The notes under the pieces were generated by a model, which saw only the letters and a list, made by a program, of their open reading frames with translations, made no database searches and had not been told where the DNA came from. DNA of 7,367 bases. Origin: Candidatus Pelagibacter sp. (GTDB taxonomy: Bacteria; Pseudomonadota; Alphaproteobacteria; Pelagibacterales; Pelagibacteraceae). Shown one piece after another: positions 1-5,105 of this stretch. Every line of letters begins with the position of its first letter. The stretch's first letter is position 1. The translations under genes were made by a program, and so were the position numbers. The DNA is taken from NCBI GenBank assembly GCA_016777545.1, contig JADHRH010000043.1, positions 1-7,367 on the forward strand. The letters run 5' to 3'.

Positions 1-168
1 GAACCGGTGCGCTCTTACCACACCTTTTCACCCTTGCCATGTTATGGCGGTATATTTTCTGTGGCACTATCCCTAGGGTTTCCCCCGCCAGGTATTATCT
101 GGCACTGTGTCTTTGCGGAGCCCGGACTTTCCTCTTTAATAAATTAAAGCGATAAGTCGTTCATCTAG
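1..168 (-). ncRNA. rnpB: RNase P RNA (bacterial type A), 5' portion, truncated by window edge
   Basis: Catalytic RNA of ribonuclease P, which matures tRNA 5' ends. Read on the minus strand, the segment carries the conserved blocks in order. GAGGAAAGTCCGGGCTCC (CR-I, 5' strand of P4) lies at about 116-133. A P7-P10 type stretch with the GGGGGAAACCC element follows, then AGTGCCACAGAAAA. The block GGGTGAAAAGGTG...GGTAAGAGCGCACC lies near the window edge. A small hairpin, CTTTAA/TTAAAG, sits where P3 is expected. The 3' half, including the second strands of P1, P2 and P4, lies beyond position 1, so the gene is partial only because of the window. The 5' end near 168 is inferred from the start of the P1/P2 region and from a suitably placed promoter; it could be off by about 10 nt. 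In many alphaproteobacteria rnpB sits between an amidase gene and the mraZ/dcw cluster, and that would fit here. Confidence 0.95.
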
Positions 169-175
169 CAAATGT

Positions 176-203
176 AATTTATTACTTAATTATAGAACTT
201 CAA
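176..203 (-). promoter_or_regulatory. Putative rnpB promoter
   Basis: On the minus strand, TTGAAG (198-203) is followed after 16 nt by TAAATT (176-181). This predicts a start near 168-169, exactly where the RNase P RNA appears to begin. It fits in the 42-bp gap after the amidase stop codon. A better-looking TATAAT (189-194) lies between the two boxes but lacks a good -35 partner at 17 nt. If it is used, the primary transcript would start about 14 nt earlier and need trimming. The call is inferred from spacing only. Confidence 0.35.
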
Positions 204-210
204 GAAAAAT

Positions 211-954
211 TTAATTGTATGCTTTGATGAGGCTTTTATTGATTAATAAGGATTCTTGATCAATTTTTCCATCAACCAACTCTTGTCTAAATCTTCTTTG
301 AAAAGATTTTATTAATTCTCTTAAATATTTATTCCTACCGATATTTTTTGGAAATGTTTTTGAATATCCAATCTTAAACAGGTTTCTAAAAAAAATATTC
401 TCTTCTACCTTGCTTATTTTTAGCTTTCTATTCTTTAGTAAATCTTGCTTATTTAATGTGTGCCATATCCCTATTTTATTTTTAGCCAAATATTCCCATG
501 GGAACTTTTCACCTGGATCTTTTTTTCTAAGTACTGCTATGTCTGAGTGTCCCAAAATATTCTTAGGATTAATTTTATATTTTTTTATTAAAAACTTACT
601 TAACTTTACAAGAGTAGTAATTTGTTTTTGTGTAAAATTTTTATAACCGTACTCATGTCCTGGGTTTGTAATTTCAATACCAATAGAATTTTGATTTAAA
701 GACTTATAATTTTTCCAAGAAGATTTTCCTGCATGCCATGCAATATATAAATCAGGTACTATTTTTACAATTTCTCCATTATTTTTGATTAAATAATGAC
801 AGCTAACCTCAGATTGTATTTCTGTTAATCTTTTCAAAGCATCAGACTCGCTTTTCATACCCGTATAATGAAAGATAATAAATTTGATTTGCTTAGAAGT
901 TCTTTTTTTAGGATTAAAATTTGGGGAATAGTTTAATATTGTTTTTAAAGCCAT
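211..954 (-). CDS. N-acetylmuramoyl-L-alanine amidase, AmpD/AmiD type (Amidase_2), with C-terminal peptidoglycan-binding-like segment
   Basis: Zinc amidase that cleaves the bond between N-acetylmuramic acid and L-alanine in peptidoglycan or recycled muropeptides. The Amidase_2 core spans about residues 24-155. Candidate zinc ligands are H29 (in IIFHYTGM), H136 (in LGHSDIA) and D146 (in KKDPGEKFPW). E94 in the SIGIEI motif and K144 match the catalytic Glu and Lys of AmpD. Residues about 205-240, with FQRRFRQELVDGKID, resemble the small helical peptidoglycan-binding domain often fused C-terminally in this family. At 247 aa the protein is full length. No signal peptide or lipobox is visible, so a cytoplasmic, AmpD-like recycling role is more likely than a periplasmic one; export by another route cannot be excluded. 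The ATG at 952-954 is the only sensible start, and it has no clear Shine-Dalgarno sequence. The gene lies just upstream of rnpB on the same strand and is divergent from mlaA. Confidence 0.9.
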   Translation of the reverse strand: MALKTILNYSPNFNPKKRTSKQIKFIIFHYTGMKSESDALKRLTEIQSEVSCHYLIKNNGEIVKIVPDLYIAWHAGKSSWKNYKSLNQNSIGIEITNPGHEYGYKNFTQKQITTLVKLSKFLIKKYKINPKNILGHSDIAVLRKKDPGEKFPWEYLAKNKIGIWHTLNKQDLLKNRKLKISKVEENIFFRNLFKIGYSKTFPKNIGRNKYLRELIKSFQRRFRQELVDGKIDQESLLINKSLIKAYN

Positions 955-984
955 TTTTGCGTCATATTTAGAGCTAAATCTAGA

Positions 985-1014
985 TTTACATTGATATTAT
1001 ATACATTATATAAT
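985..1014 (+). promoter_or_regulatory. Putative mlaA-mlaC promoter in the divergent spacer
   Basis: TTTACA (985-990) and a perfect TATAAT (1009-1014) are separated by 18 bp. The predicted start is about 1021, only about 3 nt before the mlaA ATG at 1024, so the transcript would be almost leaderless. An upstream alternative -10, TATTAT (995-1000), would give a 15-20 nt leader that includes the AGG at 1018-1020, but it lacks a good -35. The 69-bp spacer 955-1023 must also hold the promoter of the minus-strand amidase. A reverse-strand TATAAT at 996-1001 is a candidate, with only a weak -35 (TTATCC, 1019-1024). Confidence 0.4.
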
Positions 1015-1023
1015 CATAGGATA

Positions 1024-1809
1024 ATGAAAAAAATTTTAATAACTTCACTAATAAGTTTAATGTTAGCAACAAATGTGAGTGCTGATACAGACGGTGAAAA
1101 CAACTTATCTAAAAAAAATTCTGGTGAAGTTAAAGACTGTTTTGAAAGTGTAAATAGAGCAACATTTAAATTTAACCAAGTGTTAGATGGTGTTATTTTT
1201 GAACCTGTTGCAAAAGCTTATAGAATTTTACCCTCTCCAGTTAGAGCTGGGACAGGTAATGCTCTAGACAATCTCTCTACACTTGTAACAATACCTAATA
1301 ATATTCTCCAAGGAGAATTTAAAAAAGCTGGAGTTAACACAGGTAGATTTATTGTTAATACAACAGTTGGAGTTGTTGGAATATTTGATGTGGCTGAAAA
1401 AATTGGTTTTCCAGAGTATGAAAAAGAAGATTATGGCCAAACACTTGGTGTAATGGGTGTTGGTCCAGGATGTTATCTTGTTCTACCTGTTTTAGGACCA
1501 TCCACTGTTAGAGACACAGCTGGATCATTTGCAAATATATTAGGCGGAGATGCTTGGTATAACGTTACTGTAGCTAATGATACTCAGCATTTTTCTGACT
1601 TTGATTATTATGCATCAAGAGCAAGTTCTGGGATAGATTTTAGAGCAAAAAATATAGACTCGTTTGAAAACTTGGAAAAAAATTCAATAGATTTTTATGC
1701 TTCAGTTAGAAGTTTATATTTGCAAGATAGACAACAAAAAATAGCTAACTCTAATGCAATAACTGAAACCCAAAACGATAGTGATTGGGAAGAAATAGAA
1801 GCTCAATAA
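1024..1809 (+). CDS. mlaA: MlaA (VacJ) family outer-membrane phospholipid-asymmetry protein
   Basis: MlaA removes mislocalised phospholipids from the outer leaflet of the outer membrane and hands them to periplasmic MlaC. The family signatures occur in order: FESVNRATFKFN (about 40-51), EPVAKAYR, PVRAGTGNALDNL (72-84), NILQGEF, GRFIVNTTVGVVGIFDVA (107-124), YGQTLGVMGVGPG (137-149), LVLPVLGPSTVRD (152-164), and SVRSLYLQDRQQKIANS near the C-terminus, which matches the VREAYFQR..FIANG region of E. coli MlaA. The ATG at 1024 (261 aa) is chosen over an in-frame TTG at 991. From 1024 the protein opens with a clean signal peptide (MKKILITSLISLMLATNVSA, cleavage after A20), and AGG precedes the ATG. 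There is no lipobox cysteine, so unlike E. coli MlaA it is probably not a lipoprotein. The mature protein has just two cysteines, C39 and C150, both at positions usually Pro in the family (DPFE and GPGPY). mlaC follows after 13 bp. Confidence 0.93.
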   Translation: MKKILITSLISLMLATNVSADTDGENNLSKKNSGEVKDCFESVNRATFKFNQVLDGVIFEPVAKAYRILPSPVRAGTGNALDNLSTLVTIPNNILQGEFKKAGVNTGRFIVNTTVGVVGIFDVAEKIGFPEYEKEDYGQTLGVMGVGPGCYLVLPVLGPSTVRDTAGSFANILGGDAWYNVTVANDTQHFSDFDYYASRASSGIDFRAKNIDSFENLEKNSIDFYASVRSLYLQDRQQKIANSNAITETQNDSDWEEIEAQ

Positions 1810-1822
1810 ATTATAAAACTTA

Positions 1823-2416
1823 ATGAGATTAAAAAAGTTTTTAATATTTACCTTCATCATAATTAACTTTGTTGGTATTAATCAATCATATTCAATTGAA
1901 CCAGATGTATTTGTTCAATCAACTGTGAATAGAGCCTCTGAGGCCTTAAATAACAAATATTCAAAAGAAGAAAAAATAGAAAAGCTAAAACAAATTGCAA
2001 GTGAAACAGTTGATATCAATGGTATTGGTTATTACACTTTAGGAGCTTATAGAAAAAATATAAGTGACAATGAAATAAATCAATATGAGATGCTTTTTGA
2101 ACAATATTTTCTAAAAAGTTTTTCTAGTCGACTGGCTGAATACTCAAATCCAGAGATTGAAGTTGTATCTAAAGAGAAATTAAATGAAAATTATACAATG
2201 GTATCTAGTATTTTAGTTGGAACAGAACAAAGGCCTGAGGTTAAAATTGATTGGAGAATTTATACAAAAAATCCAGAAAATCCTTTAATCAGAGATTTAA
2301 TTATTGAGGGCTTAAGTCTAGCAAGAACTCAAAAGGAAGAATTTTCTTCTATCATTCAAAGTAATGATGGGGATATCAACGCTCTTTTTTCTACTTTAAA
2401 AGAGTTTATTAAATAA
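1823..2416 (+). CDS. mlaC: MlaC (Ttg2D) family periplasmic phospholipid-binding protein
   Basis: Soluble periplasmic shuttle that carries phospholipid between the outer-membrane MlaA complex and the inner-membrane MlaFEDB transporter. The 197-aa protein has a hydrophobic signal sequence (residues 6-19) with likely cleavage after SYS at residue 24. An alpha/beta tail follows with family features: an early helix (PDVFVQSTVNRASEAL), the region DINGIGYYTLGAYRKNIS (about 64-81), YEMLFEQYFLKSFSSRL (88-104), and the paired strands VKIDWRIYTK and LIRDLIIEGLSLARTQKEEF (154-173). It ends with a typical helical tail. The length is close to that of E. coli MlaC (211 aa). It starts 13 bp after the mlaA stop without a recognisable Shine-Dalgarno sequence, so the two are very probably co-transcribed. 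The mlaA-mlaC pairing away from mlaFED is common in alphaproteobacteria. No terminator is evident in the 18 bp before the convergent gene. Confidence 0.9.
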   Translation: MRLKKFLIFTFIIINFVGINQSYSIEPDVFVQSTVNRASEALNNKYSKEEKIEKLKQIASETVDINGIGYYTLGAYRKNISDNEINQYEMLFEQYFLKSFSSRLAEYSNPEIEVVSKEKLNENYTMVSSILVGTEQRPEVKIDWRIYTKNPENPLIRDLIIEGLSLARTQKEEFSSIIQSNDGDINALFSTLKEFIK

Positions 2417-2434
2417 TCATCTATAAAAATAATT

Positions 2435-2734
2435 CTAATTAGGATTACCATTAATATCAGTGGTTAGCTCTTGATAAATGATTACATTTAAAGCATGAAA
2501 ATTTTTTATAACTCTATCTATGTTCCAATTTAAATCTACATTATTGCAATTTAATTCTTGGAAATAATAGACTTTTGCATTACCTAAATTTGGATCTATT
2601 TCTTGTGTAACGATATTTAACAAGTCTGTTTTTTTTTCTATTGCAAAATTAAATCTACAAACGTTGGATGATGCCCAAAAGACAATTACTGTTAATGCTG
2701 TTGCTATCAAAATCATTAAATATGATAATCTCAT
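2435..2734 (-). CDS. Small hypothetical membrane-anchored protein (99 aa)
   Basis: I do not recognise this family. The protein has one N-terminal hydrophobic segment (about residues 4-22, YLMILIATALTVIVFWASS). A hydrophilic domain of about 75 residues follows, with a helix-prone stretch and a region rich in Asn and Asp. Two cysteines (C26, C63) lie after the membrane segment and could pair if the tail is periplasmic. The topology is not decided by charge: one Arg sits before the helix and Lys-Lys lies at 34-35. An uncleaved signal anchor or a cleaved signal peptide are both possible. The ATG at 2732-2734 has no clear Shine-Dalgarno sequence. The gene converges on mlaC with 18 bp between stop codons. 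The recognisable membrane segment and the tight fit against mlaC argue that it is a real gene rather than a chance ORF. The function is unknown. Confidence 0.55.
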   Translation of the reverse strand: MRLSYLMILIATALTVIVFWASSNVCRFNFAIEKKTDLLNIVTQEIDPNLGNAKVYYFQELNCNNVDLNWNIDRVIKNFHALNVIIYQELTTDINGNPN

Positions 2735-2772
2735 TATAAATTTTTTACATTACTGTTTGTTAACGATAAAAG

Positions 2773-2801
2773 ATAACACTATATATATCTTGTATGCTCA
2801 A
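2773..2801 (-). promoter_or_regulatory. Possible promoter for the 99-aa membrane protein gene
   Basis: On the minus strand, TTGAGC (2796-2801) and TGTTAT (2773-2778) are separated by 17 bp and lie about 40 bp upstream of the start codon. The match to consensus is modest, and chance hits are frequent in such AT-rich sequence. Confidence 0.25.
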
Positions 2802-2803
2802 AA

Positions 2804-2890
2804 CGAGTATTCTTATAAATAGAATATGATTCCAAGGTACTACAGATTTAAATCCTGTACTCACTCTCGACTCTTCAAGGATAAGTTGAA
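2804..2890. other. Hairpin-rich, relatively G+C-rich patch in the spacer; candidate small RNA or regulatory element, strand unknown
   Basis: The spacer 2735-2989 has no convincing ORF. Within it, 2831-2880 is about 42% G+C, clearly above the flanking spacer. Three short stems follow one another: TATTCT/AGAATA (2808-2813 with 2821-2826, 7-nt loop), TACAG/CTGTA (2841-2845 with 2855-2859, 9-nt loop containing most of the 10-bp palindrome GATTTAAATC at 2845-2854), and TTCAA/TTGAA (2874-2878 with 2886-2890, 7-nt loop). CGAG (2804-2807) could pair with CTCG (2866-2869) and enclose the first two stems. All the helices are short and would form on either strand. The rest of the spacer (2891-2989) is plain AT-rich sequence with no clear terminator. 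Confidence 0.25.
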
Positions 2891-2989
2891 TACAAATTTA
2901 TCTTTATAAAAGAATATTTTTTGTTAGCTTAAAAACTAAGTATTGATGCGTGATATACAAACATTGTTATTGTAAATCATAGTAATTTT

Positions 2990-3066
2990 TGGTGGGCCCG
3001 CCAGGACTCGAACCTGGGACCAATACATTATGAGTGTACTGCTCTAACCAACTGAGCTACAGGCCC
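2990..3066 (-). tRNA. tRNA with anticodon CAT, best read as tRNA-Ile2 (lysidine-modified)
   Basis: Complete cloverleaf on the minus strand: acceptor GGGCCTG/CGGGCCC, D-arm GCTC-AGTTGGTTA-GAGC, anticodon arm GTACA-CTCATAA-TGTAT, and a standard T-arm CCAGG-TTCGAGT-CCTGG. The discriminator is A, and the CCA end is encoded (2990-2992). Anticodon CAT fits elongator Met, initiator Met or Ile2. It is not the initiator, because the first acceptor pair is G-C rather than mismatched and the anticodon stem lacks the three G-C pairs. C4-G69 and C5-G68 are the acceptor pairs that the lysidine synthetase TilS recognises in E. coli tRNA-Ile2. The variable region TGGTC also resembles ileX, and the acceptor resembles alphaproteobacterial tRNA-Ile. 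Elongator Met remains possible. It lies 66 bp downstream of tRNA-Val and may have its own promoter. Confidence 0.93.
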
Positions 3067-3082
3067 TAAAAATTAAGCTTTA

Positions 3083-3109
3083 ATTATATTATAATGTAAC
3101 CAATGTCTA
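3083..3109 (-). promoter_or_regulatory. Possible promoter between tRNA-Val and the CAT tRNA
   Basis: On the minus strand, TAGACA (3104-3109) is followed after 15 bp by TATAAT (3083-3088). A second TATAAT overlaps it by one base (3088-3093). The predicted start is about 9 nt upstream of the tRNA 5' end. The 15-bp spacing is at the short limit, so the call is tentative. If it is real, the CAT tRNA is expressed independently of the rpoD operon. Confidence 0.35.
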
Positions 3110-3132
3110 GCATAGGTAAAAGATAATGAAAA

Positions 3133-3207
3133 TGGTGGGACTGGTTGGTTACGCTCCAACTACCCCTGCAATGTCAATGCAGTACTCTACTATTGAGCTA
3201 CAGTCCC
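3133..3207 (-). tRNA. tRNA-Val (anticodon GAC) with a non-canonical T-loop
   Basis: Minus-strand cloverleaf: acceptor GGGACTG/CAGTCCC (7 bp), D-arm GCTC-AATAGTA-GAGT, anticodon arm CTGCA-TTGACAT-TGCAG (5 perfect pairs, loop with T33 and anticodon GAC), variable GGGTA, and T-arm GTTGG-AGCGTAA-CCAAC. The discriminator is A and CCA is encoded (3133-3135). The anticodon arm and variable region closely resemble alphaproteobacterial tRNA-Val(GAC), so the identity is firm. The elbow is odd. The T-loop has A54, G55 and T58 where T, T and A are nearly invariant, although C56 and G57 are kept. The 7-nt D-loop has A at position 18, where G pairs with pseudouridine 55, while G19 is kept. The 15/48 Levitt pair would be A-A. 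All stems pair, so it is not simply decayed. It starts 8 nt after the rpoD stop and is probably cut out of the rpoD transcript. Confidence 0.88.
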
Positions 3208-3215
3208 TTTGAATT

Positions 3216-5039
3216 TTAACTTTCTAAAAAGCTTTTTAACTGTTTGGATCTGCTTGGGTGTTTTAATTTTCTTAAAGCTTTAGCTTCTATCTGTCTAATA
3301 CGCTCTCTTGTTACAGAAAACTGAAGACCCACTTCTTCAAGAGTATGGTCTGTATTCATTCCAACACCAAATCTCATTCTAAGAACTCTTTCTTCTCTTG
3401 GTGTTAAAGTTGATAAAATTTTAGTCGTAGCTTCACTTAGATTAGATTTAATAGCTTGTTCTAAAGGTGCTAATGCTTTTGTATCTTCAATAAAATCACC
3501 TAAACTACTATCCTCTTCATCTCCAACTGGTTTTTCAAGAGATACTGGTTCTTTTGATATTTTTAAAACTTTTCTAACTTTATCTAAAGGCATTCTTAAT
3601 TTTTGTGCTAGTTCTTCAGGCGTAGCCTCTCTACCAAACTCACTTAAAATTAATCTTTGGGTTCTTACAATTTTATTTATAGTTTCAATCATATGAACTG
3701 GAATTCTAATCGTTCGAGCTTGGTCAGCAATAGATCTAGTGATTGCTTGTCTAATCCACCAAGTGGCATATGTTGAAAATTTATAGCCCCTTCTGTATTC
3801 AAATTTATCTACAGCTTTCATAAGACCGATATTTCCTTCTTGAATAAGATCTAGAAACTGAAGTCCTCTATTTGTATATTTTTTTGCAATTGAAATTACC
3901 AATCTTAAGTTTGCTTCAACCATTTCTTTTTTTGCAATTCTAGATTCTTTTTCACCTTTTTGAACTCTGCTAACTATTTTTTTATAATCAGTTACTGAAA
4001 TTCCAAGTTTATGACTAATCTCAATTAATCTCTCTCTTATGTTTTTAAATTCATCTTTATTTTTTGAAAAAAACTGTTTCCACATGGGGTTAGTATCCAA
4101 GAACTTTTTAAGATTTGGGTTAATTTCATTGCCAATATAAAACTTAATGAATTCATTTCTTGGAATTTTTTGATCCATTGCCAACCTTAGAAGATTTCCT
4201 TCTAGTGAAACAATTTTTTTATTTTCCACATAGTGTTTTTGAACCAATTCCTCTAATACAGAGGGTGACAATTGTAATGATTTAATATTTTCTAAAATAT
4301 CACTTACAATTTTATCATGTCCTTTTTCTTTAGCAGCTGAGAAACTTACTGCGTTTAAAATACAATCAAGTTTTTCTTTTTGATACTTGATTAATTTTGC
4401 ATATTCTTTTGTTAAAGTATTAACAGTTTTTAAAACTTTTGGTTTGATTTCAGTTTCCATTGCTGCAAGCGTTGGATTAAACTCATCATCGTCTCCATTA
4501 TTCTCTTCATTTTTATCAGTTTCCCCAGAATTTCTTTGTTTAGCACTTGGCCCTGTATTTTCATCTTCCATGTAGTTAGTATCAATATCAATAATTTCTC
4601 TAACTAATATTTCATCACTTTGAAGTTTTTCATCCCACTCTACAAATTGTTGTGCAGTAATTGGACTTTGTGCTAATGCGATAAGCATTACATCTTTTCC
4701 AGCTTCTATTCTTTTTGCAATTGCAATTTCACCTTCACGAGACAAGAGTTCTACTCCACCCATCTCTCTTAAATACATTCTTATAGGGTCATCACTTTTC
4801 TCAATTGTCTTACCTTCTTCTTTAGATGAATTTTCTTTTTTTCTTAAAACTTTAAAGTCAGATTTTTTTTCAACCAATGCTACACTCTCATCAAGAATGT
4901 GCATGAAGGCTTGTTCTAAATTTTCGTCTGAAAGATTTCTTTTACCTAATGATTTATTTAGCTCATCAAAAGTTATAAATCCTCTATGGGTTCCACGACC
5001 CATAAGTCTAGCAAATGATTTTGTAATTATTCTTTCCAC
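3216..5039 (-). CDS. rpoD: RNA polymerase primary sigma factor RpoD (sigma-70)
   Basis: Housekeeping sigma factor that directs RNA polymerase to -10/-35 promoters. Its 607 aa compare with 613 in E. coli. Region 1.1 is about 10-58 ([12 protein letters not shown]). Region 1.2 is about 84-115 ([12 protein letters not shown]). The non-conserved insert spans about 125-360 and includes an acidic, Asn-rich stretch at 155-188. Region 2 is about 374-445, with W427/W428 for melting and Q431/T434 for -10 recognition. Region 3 is about 455-530. Region 4 ends in [20 protein letters not shown], where R578, E579 and R582 match the -35 readers R584, E585 and R588 of E. coli. The start is GTG (5037-5039) with no Shine-Dalgarno sequence; no ATG, GTG or TTG lies in frame between it and the dnaG stop. 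ATG at codon 13 is an alternative but would cut into region 1.1. The 66-bp gap after dnaG holds a weak TTGGGC-19 bp-TATACT (5068-5073, 5043-5048) ending almost at the start codon. Confidence 0.97.
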   Translation of the reverse strand: MERIITKSFARLMGRGTHRGFITFDELNKSLGKRNLSDENLEQAFMHILDESVALVEKKSDFKVLRKKENSSKEEGKTIEKSDDPIRMYLREMGGVELLSREGEIAIAKRIEAGKDVMLIALAQSPITAQQFVEWDEKLQSDEILVREIIDIDTNYMEDENTGPSAKQRNSGETDKNEENNGDDDEFNPTLAAMETEIKPKVLKTVNTLTKEYAKLIKYQKEKLDCILNAVSFSAAKEKGHDKIVSDILENIKSLQLSPSVLEELVQKHYVENKKIVSLEGNLLRLAMDQKIPRNEFIKFYIGNEINPNLKKFLDTNPMWKQFFSKNKDEFKNIRERLIEISHKLGISVTDYKKIVSRVQKGEKESRIAKKEMVEANLRLVISIAKKYTNRGLQFLDLIQEGNIGLMKAVDKFEYRRGYKFSTYATWWIRQAITRSIADQARTIRIPVHMIETINKIVRTQRLILSEFGREATPEELAQKLRMPLDKVRKVLKISKEPVSLEKPVGDEEDSSLGDFIEDTKALAPLEQAIKSNLSEATTKILSTLTPREERVLRMRFGVGMNTDHTLEEVGLQFSVTRERIRQIEAKALRKLKHPSRSKQLKSFLES

Positions 5040-5105
5040 AATAGTATATTTGAGAAGACTTATATAAGCCCAATTTGAGAAAAATCCACGTATTTTTTGA
5101 AGGAT

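Noticed and set aside
189..203. TTGAAG plus the perfect TATAAT as one rnpB promoter
   Set aside because: The two boxes are only 3 bp apart. The pairing TTGAAG-16 bp-TAAATT fits better.
410..646. Plus-strand ORF of 78 codons
   Set aside because: It lies entirely within the amidase gene on the opposite strand, has low-complexity Phe/Leu-rich content and no family features.
991..1023. Upstream TTG start for mlaA adding 11 residues (MILYTLYNHRI)
   Set aside because: The extension would spoil a textbook signal peptide and would overlap the likely -10 box. The ATG at 1024 is preferred.
2791..2880. A third tRNA (class II) or a tmRNA piece in the spacer
   Set aside because: The T-arm-like hairpin has a mismatched closing pair. 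No matching 5' acceptor strand, D-arm, anticodon loop with T33, or tag reading frame could be found at the right distances.
2877..2922. Intrinsic terminator on the plus strand (AAGGATAA/TTATCTTT followed by a T run)
   Set aside because: The stem is nearly all A-T with a 13-nt loop, and the T run begins more than 10 nt downstream, so it is not convincing as a terminator.
4387..4575. Plus-strand ORF of 62 codons inside rpoD
   Set aside because: Ser-rich antisense shadow of the acidic insert of RpoD.
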